From NCBI GenBank assembly GCA_963920575.1, contig OY986966.1:3306130-3370129 (forward strand): a DNA stretch of 64,000 nucleotides, in the 5' to 3' direction. The notes under the pieces were generated by a model, which was given only the letters and a program-made list of their open reading frames with translations, was not told where the DNA came from and ran no database searches. Below, in pieces: positions 1 to 11,281 of this stretch. Source of the stretch: Narthecium ossifragum (Eukaryota > Streptophyta > Magnoliopsida > Dioscoreales > Nartheciaceae). Position 1 is the stretch's first letter, and each line of letters begins with the position of its first letter. A program made the position numbers and the translations under genes.

Positions 1-1423
1 GATAGGCATGACACTGGAAAACGTGCAGATTTGCAAAATGCCTTTCCGCATGATGAAGATATTGAGCTGTTACGAGGCAAAAGTTCTGGTTCTAGAGAGG
101 GTGATTTGGCTTCAAGTCCACTTACTTCTGGTCATTATGGAGCATTGGCCAAAGAAATCAAGAAAATAAATCTTTCTGCAACAAAAAAGGAGCATGAAAC
201 CAAAATAATATTGAATAGATCTTTGACAAGTGATACTACAGATCTTACAACTAACAAAATGCTGGTTTCAAGAGAAGCCAGTGAAACATATAAAGTTTCA
301 CCACCTAATACTTATGCATCACACTTTGTTTTTCAGCCAGATAGTAGATTTGGAAATCATATCCTGCCTGCTAGGATTTCAGTTATGGATAGTTCAGATT
401 CGCAAAAGAATATATCATCAAGAGGAACTACAGCCTGCTCTCTAAATACTCATGGAATATCTGATTCTGCTACCTTGTCATCTAGTCAGAATCCCAATTG
501 TGGGAAGGATTCAGAGCTTGGACGCTCTTCGATTGGAAATGAAGGAGGTGCCGCTAACTCGAGTAACAAGCCCGTCAACCTTTTAGACTTAGATGGAAAT
601 GTCGAACTACATCATATCAATTTTCTATGTGCTCAACAGTGTGTGGAAAGTAATATTGGCACACATTATCTTTCTTCCCCTGCCCAGTTGGATCACGAAG
701 AACTATGGAATGCCCTTCAGCAACAGAACAAGTCTTTGCATACAAACGCATTCGGGGTGATCCATGAGAAATTTCCTCCCCCTTGCCTTCAGCAATCAGA
801 TCAACTTCATATTGCTGGCCAGCATGGAGTAGAAGTTCCCCAGAGGCAACGTGGAACAGGCACATACATTTCAATTATGGTAGAGTCATCAGTTTTTGCA
901 TCCCTTATCTGTTAACTTGTTGAGTTTCTTACATCCGTATAATATCTACTCTTGAATTGCAAATTTGTTGGTGCTTGAGGGCTAGTACTATGATGGCATA
1001 TTTGTAAAGTGGAACAGCTCCTCTTATGCTACTTAAATTAGCAGCAGTAAATCATATTACTCTAATTTTTCATCCATGTCTGCTTTGAGCCGATGCTGCT
1101 AACTTTAAATGCAGAACTTTCTAACCTTAACAACTAGGAGCTCCTGTGCTGATGACACCACTTGCTTGCTCTTTATTTCATAACCAACCAACTATGCTGT
1201 TTGGTCTTTCGTTTTGTAGAATAGTCGCCACGATGGGAGAAGAGCATTCCCTGGTTACTACAACAATAATCAGGCGGCAGCAGCCCCAGAGGAATACCTT
1301 GCAACACTAGAGAGTCAGGAGGCACCTCTCCACAGGCAACACATTGTTTGTGGTCTAAATGATCAAAGGAGGCTGGATACCCACCAGTCATGGAAGAAAA
1401 AGTCAAGGAAGGGAAAACGATAA
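1..1423 (+). CDS. 3' end of a probable PAP/OAS1-type nucleotidyltransferase-family protein (5' partial)
   Basis: The frame is open from base 1, so the gene starts upstream of the window. The first exon runs to 879 (donor GT at 880). The second starts at 1220 after a TAG acceptor and ends at TAA 1421-1423; both junctions are phase 0. The visible part is a low-complexity Ser/Asn-rich tail, then LLDLDGNVELH, a Gln-rich stretch and QRGTGTYIS, followed in exon 2 by NSRHDGRRAF and a basic KKKSRKGKR end. The RGTGTY motif after a Gln-rich stretch recalls the tails of plant proteins with a PAP/OAS1 substrate-binding domain; this is from memory and the catalytic part lies outside the window. The frame stays open and protein-like after the TAA up to 1571, so the stop may be a mutation. 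The family call is tentative; the exon structure is better supported. Confidence 0.45.
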
Positions 1424-3176
1424 ATCTTATCACCAGATGCCAGTTCAGAATTTGGTTTGCTTGGCCCTGCTTCCTTGGGAGCATTCACTCCAGAGCTCCT
1501 CACCATCCCTCCGCTGATGCTGCAAAGATCAGGGGTGAGTGCTAGTTTCAAAAGAATAGTTTCCGGCAGCTGAGTTTCCCATCGTTTTAGGAAGTGATGA
1601 AATATTAAAAGTAGGTGACCACACAAAAAGACACGGGTCCTAGGAGAACAGTACAAATTCTTGATTAAATCTTGATAACTGTGCGTTTTCTCTACGTTTC
1701 GTTTCTTAACCCAAGTTAAGTTTTGCAGTATAGATAATGCCCTGAAGCATATACTTTGCAGAAACATTCAAGATAATGAACTGCTCATATCAAGAAAGAC
1801 TAGCACTGCTTCATTTTAGGAGGGTCAGATATATTTTCTCAAAGTAAATAAGGATGACAAATAAGTCTAAAGAAGCCTGAGGTTTAAACATGCAGGGCTG
1901 TCCAATTTTATCAGTTGAAGGACAACTCGGGCTTCCCCGCTCTTGCTGGCCAAGTCCTCCTCCCTATTGCTCATTGAGGCTTCCCTCTTATTACTGGATA
2001 AGCCCAATGGACGAACTTGAGAACGTACATATACAGAGATGAAGAGTTATAGAAGGAAAGAAGAGCAACACAGTAGAAGCACAAAGGCCGTAGCTGCACT
2101 GAATTGTCGCAATTAGCCTGCTCTCCGTTTGTGGTGTATCATATTGTGTACATAACCTTTTGAAGAATTCTAGTTTCAACCTTTCCCTACCCTTCCACCA
2201 TAACAGGTGGACATATGCAGGAAATTTTTGGGGGTACTTTTTGCCACATTCAAAGTTTTTACTCCATTTTGAGTGTTGAAGGGCATATGCCGGATCTGCT
2301 GTGGGAATTCTTTTGTCAATCCACATTCCTCCAAGCCTTGAAAAAAGTGAGTGGTAAGCTCAAACTTCATGTCTTAGAATGGTGAACTCATCAGGTGTGA
2401 AACTTTCTTGCATGCTTGGGAGTTAGTATGATGTTTTCTGTTGTACACGATATCAGAACATAAGCCTATCTGGCGACGTTACAGGTCCGTTCTCTTTCAC
2501 TGTTTTGTTTTTAGTTGGGCTGAGATATTGGGGTACTTGGTATTATCTGCCTATGCTATGAACAATGAATCACTGGTCTGCTTTAGAATATTTGATACAT
2601 TTACCGTCATATTACAATGTTGGCACATGAAGCTATGGATCAAATTAAAAGGTTTGGTTCTCTTCTTTGCTCTTCCTCTTCTTCTTCTTATTTGTTTCCA
2701 GACAGTGGTCATCCCCGTCTCCATCCCATCGACTTCCATTAATAATAGCAGGGTGCTTCTGATCAGATAGAAAGTCGGGGTAATGCTTTTGATGGCCCTG
2801 TTAACTAGTCCCACTCACTCACTTTATGTTTGTGGGATAAATTTACTTGTGTTTTTTTTTATCACGGGCTTGTATTCTTAAGAAGCCATGATTCTTGAAA
2901 TTTTTGGCTTCCTGAGTGTATTGGTGTGGAATGTCTGAAATAGCTCGAATTTATTGTTTTTTAGAACGTCGATGCTATCCCGATATATGGCTCTGAAAAA
3001 ATATTGAGCTGAAGAACATGATGCACACAAAGGAACTTCATGCAAACAATTCATTGAATAGCTCCATTCTTCTGTACAATTATTATGTGCATTCCAAGCT
3101 GAGAGGCTCTTCCATGTGAATGCCATCATCTCTCTTGCTTTAAAAAAGAAGAAGAAAAGAAAACAGAGGAAGCTTT
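1424..3176. other. Intergenic / 3' flanking sequence between two convergent genes
   Basis: Bases 1424-1570 continue the reading frame of the upstream gene beyond its stop, with SPDASSEFGLLGPASLGAF-like content, and end at TGA 1571-1573. The rest is AT-rich and shows no convincing coding region. A CT-rich tract followed by CAG near 2690-2702 resembles a splice acceptor, but no good exon follows it. I see no recognisable repeat here. Confidence 0.5.
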
Positions 3177-4136
3177 TCACATTCTGATGCTAGCGAGATC
3201 CAACCAGAGTTGTTCGAACTCTTCCACGATCAACTCATGGTACTCATCTGAATTCAGCGAGAGGTAACGTGCCAAGAGGTTCTCCAAATCGTTTGGTGAT
3301 CTAATATTATTCTCGAGGATCATCTCCAACATCGAGTCTCTGAAATCCTTATGTGGATTGCTTGAAAACTTCACGACCGCAAAGCTCTCGGATATGCCCT
3401 TGCTCTGCGCCATTGCCGCTGCCACCCTCGTTTGGCTCCGGTATGAATGACCCTTGTTGTTCTGTTTTTGGATACTATTGCCAAAACTTGGACGCTGATC
3501 CGATTCTCTAACCTTCTCTTCTTTCTTGGCAGGCTTTACTAGAATTGGTGGAAGCTTGAGCTTGGTGATAGCATCATGATCATCAGATTTACTGAATTCT
3601 TCAGTGAGACTAGAGCTCCTGCTGTCGATTTCGATAACTATGTCAGAACTAGGTGAGGTCACCATGCAGCTGCAAGGCTCCGGCCATGCGTCTAAGCCGC
3701 CGAATTCTGAGTTCTTGTTGATCATGTGCTCATCATTGCTGCGGATGGCATGCATGGGTGAAACAGAGGAGACTATTAGATTGGCAGCAGGAGGCTTTAT
3801 GGGCTTTCTTTTGAGACTTAGCTTGTTGGATTTTCTTGATGGGTCTCTGGGGAAGTGAGTGTCTGAGGCTTTAGGGTGGACAGGGGAGTGGGAGAGCTTG
3901 TGCTTCTTCTCTTCTCTGCTCGGGAAATAGTAGGAGGGTCTGTTTGGGAGCAGGGCTTGTCTGGGTGGTGATGGGAGTGGAGTTGCCATAGTTGAAGCTT
4001 TTGTTTTTGAAGGGTTGAGGCTTTTCTTAGTGGAGGTTGAGGTGTTTGGGTCTCTGCTGGGCATGTTCATCTCTTTGAGCTTGTAGAACCAGGCATTTGG
4101 GATCATGTCTGATAGCTTGAACCTATAGTTGCCCAT
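3177..4136 (-). CDS. OVATE family protein (OFP1-4-like transcriptional repressor)
   Basis: A single-exon gene of 319 codons. The N-terminus MGNYRFKLSDMIPNAWFYKL is the conserved N-terminal motif of the OFP1-4 type. The middle is Ser/Pro/Lys-rich, with basic KRKPIKPP-like stretches that could be nuclear localisation signals. The C-terminal OVATE domain covers roughly residues 250-317: SFAVVKFSSNPHKDFRDSM, then MILENNI, LENLLARYLSLNS, and EYHELIVEEFEQLW. Known OFPs are plant-specific repressors that act with TALE homeodomain proteins (KNOX/BELL) and affect organ shape and secondary wall formation; that role is from family knowledge. The start is the only ATG in front of the conserved N-terminus. 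GA and TG microsatellites lie just upstream, in the likely 5' UTR. Nothing looks broken. Confidence 0.93.
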   Translation of the reverse strand: MGNYRFKLSDMIPNAWFYKLKEMNMPSRDPNTSTSTKKSLNPSKTKASTMATPLPSPPRQALLPNRPSYYFPSREEKKHKLSHSPVHPKASDTHFPRDPSRKSNKLSLKRKPIKPPAANLIVSSVSPMHAIRSNDEHMINKNSEFGGLDAWPEPCSCMVTSPSSDIVIEIDSRSSSLTEEFSKSDDHDAITKLKLPPILVKPAKKEEKVRESDQRPSFGNSIQKQNNKGHSYRSQTRVAAAMAQSKGISESFAVVKFSSNPHKDFRDSMLEMILENNIRSPNDLENLLARYLSLNSDEYHELIVEEFEQLWLDLASIRM

Positions 4137-5987
4137 CTAGAAGAAACACGCGCACATGTGTGTGTGTGTTTGAGAGAGAGAGAGAGAGTTGCATTAGTAT
4201 AGAGGAAGATTGGAGATAAATAGAGAGGAAGGTAGGTATAGGAAGAGGTAAGAGGCTTGAAGTGGCTTTGAGCTGATGGTAGGGAAAAGCAAAAATATGG
4301 GGCATCATGTGGAGGAGGAGAAAAGAGTAGGGTTGAAAGAAAGGAGAATGGAGTTGTTTGAGATTTTCTAACAGAATTATTAGCCCCACTTTGTAATCAT
4401 TAAATGTTGTTGGTGTGCCTTTATTAGGCTAGATCATTAGGTATAAGGCTTATCCCAAACAAAAACTAAGAGGACAATCATTCCTTGTTTCTAAATTAAT
4501 AGAGAATTTTATCTTGTAGACAAAAGACCCAGTCATTGATTTAATTTTCTTGTTCTTCCTAGAATATGACTTGCTTAATTAAAATTTTTAAGTATCCGTT
4601 ATTAGCTGCTTGACTTTGACTCGAGACTAAACTCTTTTTAAGAGTAGCTAGTTTGAAACTGATTGTATCTTGCATAATATAAGGCTAGCTCTTGTGGGAA
4701 TAAAAATCTAAGTGATTAAATTCACTCTCTTATCAATGTTTGTTTAATAATTGATTATCAACTACTCAAACTCCTTTACTTGAGGCTAGTTTTAAAGGTA
4801 AGTACTCCGAGTTGTATAAGACTAGCTTTAGAGCATTGGGCATAATGATGGGAGGGCTTTACACCTCTGCTCATGCTCTCGATTGCACTTAATAACTCGG
4901 AGGACACGACGCCGGCAGAATCAATCACCGGGCACATGACCTGTGGACCATAACAAATGATGCCTACCATTTTACAAATAACAGGTTGACCCTGTACAGC
5001 TCTGCGCAACGTTATATATGATCGGATGCCCAACATAATATGGGGCAAGTAGAAGATCAGGTGTGTGTGTATATAATAATAATAAAATAAGGTTTTTATG
5101 ACGTGACATCTGAGTCATATACATTGTTGTACACGTGACGAAGGGGAGAGAGGGAGAGAGGGGGGTGATTATCGAGTGATTAGGAGAGAGAGAGGGGGTA
5201 GTGTGGGGGTGGTTATCGGGTGTTTAAGAGAGAGAGGGGGAGTAGTGGGGGTGGCTATCCTTGCCAGGGGCTCACATAGCATACAAACACATATTTATCC
5301 TAAAAACTTTAAATTATAAATGTAATCTTTAAAACTTCAAAATTATGTAAATATGCCTCAAATTTAGATAGCTTGATTGTAGTCTCTTGATCAAGGTGAA
5401 TGGCTACAACTCATGCTTTCGTTCTTATAGGTAGCTGACTTCGAACTCTAATAATTTCGTGTTATTTAAGTTTGAATCTTTTTTTAAGTGGTGATCGTAG
5501 AATGTTTCCTGAGAGATCAAGTCAATGACGCAAAGCTTCTTTGCAAATTTCAACAACAACTAAAGTAAATTAGCTTCCATAGATTTCAAAGGATTCCCAC
5601 ATCCCACTTACGGCAAGTCATTGACGTAGGTGCAAGTAGTTCACGTCTTTTTATATGACCGTATGACCATTGAGCTTTGGATTGAGCTTTCAAGCCATGC
5701 TCCAGCTTTTGGAGTACTCCTCCTCGTCTTCTCATGTTTGATGGCTCATATCCTTGATGTGTGCTGGGCTTTGATTTTTGTGGAAGGTCAGAAAAGTGAT
5801 AATCTTCAATTCGGTTAGAGTGGACGCATGTACTCTTTTTCTGAAGGTTAGAAAACTAACGGGTGAGTACCGGATGAATTGTAACCAGGAGAATGCTTCC
5901 CAGAGTTAGGATGCTAATATTGTGGAAGAGGAAGAGATTTGTTTAGCAATAACATATGATTCTTATCCCGGAGGATTGGCTGAAATT
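4137..5987. other. Promoter and intergenic region of the OFP gene
   Basis: Immediately upstream of the OFP start lie a (TG)n run and a (GA)n run at about 4156-4189, probably in the 5' UTR. From 5140 to 5260 the + strand is strongly purine-rich, with repeated GAGAGAGGGGG and GTGGTTATCGGGTG motifs. The remainder is AT-rich and without a convincing gene. Confidence 0.5.
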
Positions 5988-6182
5988 GAGGTTGTGCTAA
6001 AGAGACATGATGGCTCAGTTTGGGCGGTGGTTTCATAAGTTGTATAAGTGCAATCGTGTGAGGAGACAGAGTTAATTGGAATTCGCATGGCTCTTATGTT
6101 TGCTTGTGAGCTAAGGGGCATAAGGATCTTGATTCAGTCATATGCTAAATTTTTGATTGATTGTGTTAATGGCCGGTTAAGT
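5988..6182 (+). pseudogene. Remnant of a LINE RNase H domain
   Basis: One frame reads RHDGSVWAVVS, two stops, then EETELIGIRMALMFACELRG and ILIQSYAKFLIDCVNGRL. This is the pattern of the RNase H-like domain at the 3' end of plant L1 LINE ORF2, which normally reads E-A-L-A-x-R-x-A-L, then V-E-S-D-S and V-x-x-I-N-G. The catalytic ESD has decayed to QSY, and two in-frame stops (TAA, TAA) interrupt the domain, so it is inactive. Only this piece of the element could be recognised. Confidence 0.7.
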
Positions 6183-7203
6183 TGCCTGGCTGAGTATGTT
6201 TTTTGTTGAGAGATTTTTGTTATATCTCTGCTTGTTTTGATGTTTTCATATTCAGATCTGTGCATCGAGACATGGTGAATCACACACATGTCTTGGCCGG
6301 CTTGGGGAGGAGGCATCCATGGTGCCGATCCAACAATGATCTGATGGCTGTGAATAAACTCGATTCATTCTGAGAGGAACAAAATTACTTGCAACATATC
6401 AAGTACTTCAAATTCGAGTACAGTAAGAACTAAGAAGTATCGAAGTCATCCAAATTATGCTGTGAGACCAATTGGATAAAATTTTGGTGAAACTATTAAT
6501 TAACTTCGTGTTAAAGTTTTGGTGAAAGTCTGATATATTTCTTTTGTTTGCTTGACTAATCAAAAATTTTGATTTTGCTGGTGCTGATTGGGTTCCCATC
6601 GGAGGCAAAGAATTCAGGTTTTCAAGTTTCAAGTTTATTTCAAATAAAATCTAAAATATTACGAGAAGTATTACATTTTTTTTCTAAAATCTTCTAAAAG
6701 TTAAATAAAAATTCGTATATTAAATCCACATTATTCTTGAGTTTACAATGTAAGGTTATTTGAAATAGGTCGTTTGTATATGAAATCCTCACTAGCATGG
6801 ATTTCTTATCAAAAAGGCGAAAACACAAGACAACCCAAAGTTGTAAAACCAAATAAAATATATTTAGAATATAAATTTTTCAAGGCGCACTTATCTTGTC
6901 ACTCATAACCACAGGCCTCATATTCAGCGGCTATATTGAGCAAATTTGTTTCTTAGGATTAAATTTGTAATTGGGGTATCATATATATCTCCCGGCCCTT
7001 TGGGCTCACTTGATGAAAGGAAGAAATTTTTTTTTTGAGAAATTTTGTATAGACTTCGTTATATGTTAGGTCTATCAATTTAAACTTTTAGGATGGATGA
7101 TTAGAAATAATTATGGTATCATCGTAGAATAAGGATTCAAATCCTATTCAAAGCGATCGGTGATACAAAGAGAGGATTAACCGGCACCTGAATTCATTAC
7201 TAG
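6183..7203. other. Intergenic, AT-rich
   Basis: I see no gene here. Around 7105-7160 a TGGTATCATCG...GGATTCAAATCC stretch has a B-box-like sequence that could belong to an old SINE, but an A-box is not clear, so no element is called. Confidence 0.3.
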
Positions 7204-7425
7204 TCTTCCTCTAATTCCACGTGCCAAGTAGCTTAATTGACTTGATAACTTGATATAATTAAAGTACAATCAAGCGATACGCAAATGATCTCAAGCATAT
7301 TTATCTCAAATCCCCAAATCATCTCAAACATATCTCAATTCTTCCAATTCCACGTGCCAAGCGGCTTAATTGACTTGATAAACTTGATCTAATTAAAGTA
7401 CAATCAAGCGATACAAGTGTAGTGA
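7204..7425 (+). repeat. Two-copy direct repeat, about 77 bp each
   Basis: The block beginning TTCCACGTGCCAAG and ending CAATCAAGCGATAC occurs at about 7206-7282 and again at about 7346-7423, with few differences. The spacer is made of ATCTCAAGCATAT / CAAATCATCTCAAACATAT units. Very similar ATCTCAAGCATATCTC units recur at about 11377-11460, on the far side of the repeat cluster. Confidence 0.8.
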
Positions 7426-7469
7426 GGTGTCGCACACGTAATTGGGGTCTCAAAGTAATACAAATAAGA

Positions 7470-7960
7470 GTTAATTGTCATTTAGTCTTTTTAGAAGAAC
7501 TTATTTGTTGTATAGTCCATTTATAAGTTTTTAAGTCGTTTAGTCTCTTTTTTTACGGCTGTAAATTTTAATGTCTAAAATGCCCTTCTACCATTCTCTC
7601 TCCCCTTCCTAGCGGTTGTTCGTATTCCCCAAAATAAAAGGTAACCACCAGAAAAAAATAAAAAGTAACTTTAAAAAAAAAAAAATTAAGTACCGGCGAC
7701 TGAGGTGGGGATGGAGATCGTCGGAGGTGATGATGGGGATCGTGAGGACCGGTGACGGAGGTGGTGAAAATGGAAAGTGACTTCAAAAAAGAAAAGAAAT
7801 GGAAAGTAACTACAAAACGAAAAGTAATCACAAAATGAAAAGTAACTTCCAAAAAACTGAAAAGTACCCATCAATCAAATGAAATTTAAGTACCAGATAA
7901 ATGGTAGTCACTACCAGTCAAAATGAAAAGTAACTACCAGGAAAAAAAAGAAATTGAAAG
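7470..7960 (+). repeat. AAGTAACTACC minisatellite-bearing repeat, copy 1 (left part)
   Basis: The region starts with text such as GTCATTTAGTC, AAGTCGTTTAGTCTC and CTAAAATGCCCTTCT, then passes into degenerate tandem units of the form GAAAAGTAACTACMA between about 7740 and 7945. The same order of sequences (TTTAGTCCC blocks, TAAAATATCC, then AAGTAACTACCAGTT units) occurs at 34.5-35.9 kb, so both appear to be one repetitive family. A hAT-like insertion at 7961 splits this copy, and matching sequence resumes at 9335. Confidence 0.65.
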
Positions 7961-9334
7961 CAGGGGCGGATCCACGATTTAAAGTCCGCCTGGGCTGACA
8001 CGATCCTAATGGTTTGCTTGATGGAAATTATACCAATCACAAGCTCAAATTTTAATATAATATCTTTAATGGATTTCAAAAAGTCTGTTTCTATATTTCA
8101 GTTATTGTTACTCTACACAAGAACAAGAGACTATATTCAAACAGTAAATGCTCAAGTAGTGCTCTCAATATTCAAAGCACATTCTTTTCTGAATAGTAAA
8201 ATAACTCATAAAATAATTCTAAAAACAAAAAATTGCAAGTGGGATCTAATCTCTCAATTATGCAACTACTAACCTTTCAGGGTCGTTTTCTTTACCTTGT
8301 ACGTTGTAGAAAATTACTTTTAAGAGAGTCAAAACAACAAAATCAAAGGGCTATCAGGAGCCACGACATTAACTTGAAGCCTTAAACTCATGGGTGTCCT
8401 GCAAGAATCAAATACTATGTGAATAAATTATATGCCTAGCAAACATTTTGATGAATGAGTAAACAAATGTGAATAAATTAAAATGCGTAAACTTACACTA
8501 TCGAAGTTGGGTCCGACGATTCTTTTGAGCATAGAATTCGTCAATTATCTCATCTATGTCAATTCCATATGGGATCAATTCCATCATTAAAATGCACAAA
8601 ATCAATCCACCAGTCTCCAAAAATATGTAAAAATCACCAAAACACAAATAGAGAAATACGAATAATGGTTTTACCTCTCTTTCGATGAAGAAGAAATCAA
8701 ATCTCCCCCTATCCCTTACATGGAACTGATGGCATCATGGAAGAGATGTGATAGTGATCTCAAAAATTTAAAGGAATCCAAAATTAGGGATTTAATTTGA
8801 GAAAAGGAGATGAGATAGAGAGAAATAGAAATTAGAGATTTGTGTATAATACCTACAGCTGCCCAATATTGAATTCGGGAGAGCATGGCCTCTTCGTAGA
8901 TCTACGGATTTCACCCATACACAAATATTGAATTCGAGACAGCCGTTCAAATTACGGATTTCTTTGCCGCCAAATGCCTCAACCGCCCCCTATTTTTAGT
9001 AGACCCAGCAGGCCGCCCCCCTATTTACTAGACCTAGTAGGCAAACACTAGTTCATACGATGATGTCACTAATACCTAGCTTTTTAATTTTGACTAATTT
9101 TGACTTGTGAGAGGACCGGCTGGGCATTATGATGTCATAAACACCTAGTTTTTAATTTTAACTCTTTTTAATTTTGACTCAGGACTGGGCGGGTGGTGGG
9201 CTAGCCATTAGACTAGGTTGGGCTTAATGTGTTATATTAAATTTAAATGGGGTAAATTTATAGGCCTTTTGAGAATTTTCATGTGGACTGCCCGGCCTAT
9301 AGCCCGGTGCAACCCACTCATAGATCTGCCCCTG
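7961..9334. mobile_element. hAT-like non-autonomous DNA transposon
   Basis: The ends are short imperfect inverted repeats: CAGGGGCGGATCCA on the left and TAGATCTGCCCCTG on the right. The flanking 8 bp are ATTGAAAG (7953-7960) and ATGGAAAG (9335-9342), a 7-of-8 match; an 8-bp target-site duplication and CAGGG termini are hallmarks of the hAT superfamily. The 1374-bp interior is AT-rich and has no transposase-like frame, so the element is non-autonomous. It sits inside the AAGTAACT minisatellite, whose units continue on both sides. Confidence 0.7.
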
Positions 9335-9469
9335 ATGGAAAGTAACTTCCAAAAAAATGAAAAGTAACCATCAATCGCGATGGCATGACGGAGACCATGA
9401 GGGTGGGCGTGCAGGAGAATATATGCTGGAATAGCCAGACGAAGGAGCTGTACATCTCTTGGTGGGCAT

Positions 9470-10200
9470 GAGCGAGGATCCCTTGGCCTACCTCTCGCAT
9501 TTAGAGGACGGTGCTCTGGAGCTCTTGACTGATGAACACCATGGAGATCTGGAGGTGAGAAGGAGGGAGCATCGGGGGATCTCGGACGATCGGAGGGTGA
9601 TGGACAGAAGGAGAGGGCGGCGGAGTTGCGGATCCGTGGTGGAGGAGCTCGGAGGATGGGATGGCGGCGGAGGTGCGGAACTCGACGTCGGAGACGACGG
9701 ATCTGGAGGTGGTGACGGCGGCGGCGGAGCTGGAGGTGGGAGTCGGCGGGATCTGGAAGTGGGAGCGGGCGGCGACAGATCTGGATCTGGGGGTGGGGGC
9801 GGTGGCGGCAGATCTGGAGGTGGGGGCGGTGGCGGCAGATCTGGAGGTGGGAGCGGCTGGCAATGGATCTGGGAGTGGGGGCGGCGGCGCCGGGTATGGA
9901 TTTGGAGGCGGGGGCGGCGGAGCTGGAGGTGGGAGCCGGTGGGATCTGGAGGTGGGAGTGGGCGACGACGGGTCTGGATCTGAAGGTGGGGGCGACGACG
10001 ATGGAGATGGGAGCCGACAGGATCTGGAGGTGGGAGCGCCCGGTGACGGATCTGGGGGTGGGGGCAGCGGCGACGGAGTTGGAGGTGGGAGCCGGCTGGA
10101 TATGGATGTGGGAGCGGCCGACGACGGATCTGGAGGTGAGAGCAGCCGACAACGGATCTAGAGGTGGGAGCGGGCGGTGACGGATCTAGATCTAGAGCGA
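9470..10200 (+). repeat. GC-rich minisatellite with GATCTGGAGGTGGGAG units
   Basis: Units of roughly 27-36 bp built around GATCTGGAGGTGGGAG, separated by variable CGGCGGCGACG stretches, repeat some 18-20 times. Because the units avoid stops in most frames, overlapping open frames (Gly-rich on +, Pro/Arg-rich on -) exist on both strands. No frame has a domain, a credible start context or introns, so I read the block as a minisatellite and not as genes. It joins AAGTAACTTCC-type sequence at 9335-9380 and may be part of the same element. Confidence 0.75.
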
Positions 10201-10280
10201 GGGGTGGGGGGGTGGACATATACAAATATACAATAATGGTATTGTGGTATTTTCCCCCTATGATGGTAGTAAAACACTTA

Positions 10281-11281
10281 GGGGATGTTTGGTTGCATGT
10301 ATCAGCAGATACATGCATCAGTTGATGCAGCCTTTTGATACAAACCAGTGTTTGGTTGGTCAAATGCATCAGCTGATGCAAAAAGAGGCTCAGATTCTGC
10401 ATCAGCTGATGTAGCCAAAATGGCTATTTCTGCTGAGGCAGCATCAATTGATGCATCACTATACGAATTAAAATATTATTTTCAAAATTAATAAAACCTT
10501 GAATAAATCTGAAAAATCAATATATGAATTCCGAAAAATCTGAAAACCCAACCAGAAAATCCGAAAATTCGTGGGAAAAAAACTTTACACTATATGAATT
10601 AAAATATTATTTTCGGAATTAATAAAACCTTGAATAAATCTGAAAAATCAATATATGAATTTCGAAAAATCTGAAAAGCCAACCAGAAAATCCGAAAATT
10701 CGTGGAAAAAAAACTTTACACTTTATGAATTAAAATATTATTTTCGGAATTAATAAAACCTTGAATAAATCCGAAGAATCAATATATGAATTCCGAAAAA
10801 TCTGAAAACCCAACCAGAAAATCCGAAAATTCGTGGGAAAAAAAACTTTACATGAATATATTATTTTTGCTTGTATTTTTGTTGATTTTTATTAAAAAAA
10901 ATTATCATAAACGAATTAAGTCCGGAAGATAAGTAAAGAATTGGACACTGTTGTTCAAGATTTGGTTGATACTTTGTAGTTAAGAGTTTGCTAAGACAAT
11001 TTTAGGTTAATACGCACACCTGCTTGATCTTTTTTACTTTAATAATTAAGAAATTATTAAGTTAGCACGTGCTCAATAATTTAATAAATATAATCAAAGA
11101 AAAAATATAGCTAAATAAAAAACAGCTAAAGAAAAAAAAATGATATGAAACAGTTGTATCAACTGATGCAATACATACCAACCAAATAGAAAATGAGCTA
11201 ATACTGCATCAGTTGATACAAGCAACGAAACAAACAGGTGATGCTAATACTGCATCAACTGATGCAAGCAACCAAACGCCC
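10281..11281. mobile_element. TIR element with GTTTGGTTGC ends (PIF/Harbinger- or hAT-like, non-autonomous)
   Basis: The left end reads GGGGATGTTTGGTTGCATG and the right end is its inverted, diverged copy (reverse complement GGGCGTTTGGTTGCTTG). Just inside both ends lie short palindromes of the type GCATCAGTTGATGC, repeated several times and forming sub-terminal hairpins. TTA precedes the left end, but the right flank is AAG, so no target-site duplication is proven. No transposase frame is present. Confidence 0.6.
10463..10856 (+). repeat. Three tandem copies of a 131-bp unit
   Basis: The unit runs from GAATTAAAATATTATTTTC through CCTTGAATAAATC and CCAACCAGAAAATCCG to AACTTTACAC. Successive copies start at about 10465, 10596 and 10727, an exact 131-bp spacing, and differ by only a few substitutions. 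The array lies inside the TIR element at 10281-11281. Confidence 0.9.

Noticed and set aside
2441..2814. Open frames of 87-109 codons on both strands
   Set aside because: They overlap each other, show no domain and contain low-complexity LLLL/RRRR stretches from a CTT-rich tract.
7105..7160. B-box-like GGATTCAAATCC
   Set aside because: No convincing A-box at the right distance and no tail, so a SINE call is not supported.
9232..10402. Several long overlapping open frames on both strands (Gly-rich, Pro/Arg-rich)
   Set aside because: They are the product of a GC-rich minisatellite without stops; no domain, no splice structure, and all frames are open at once.
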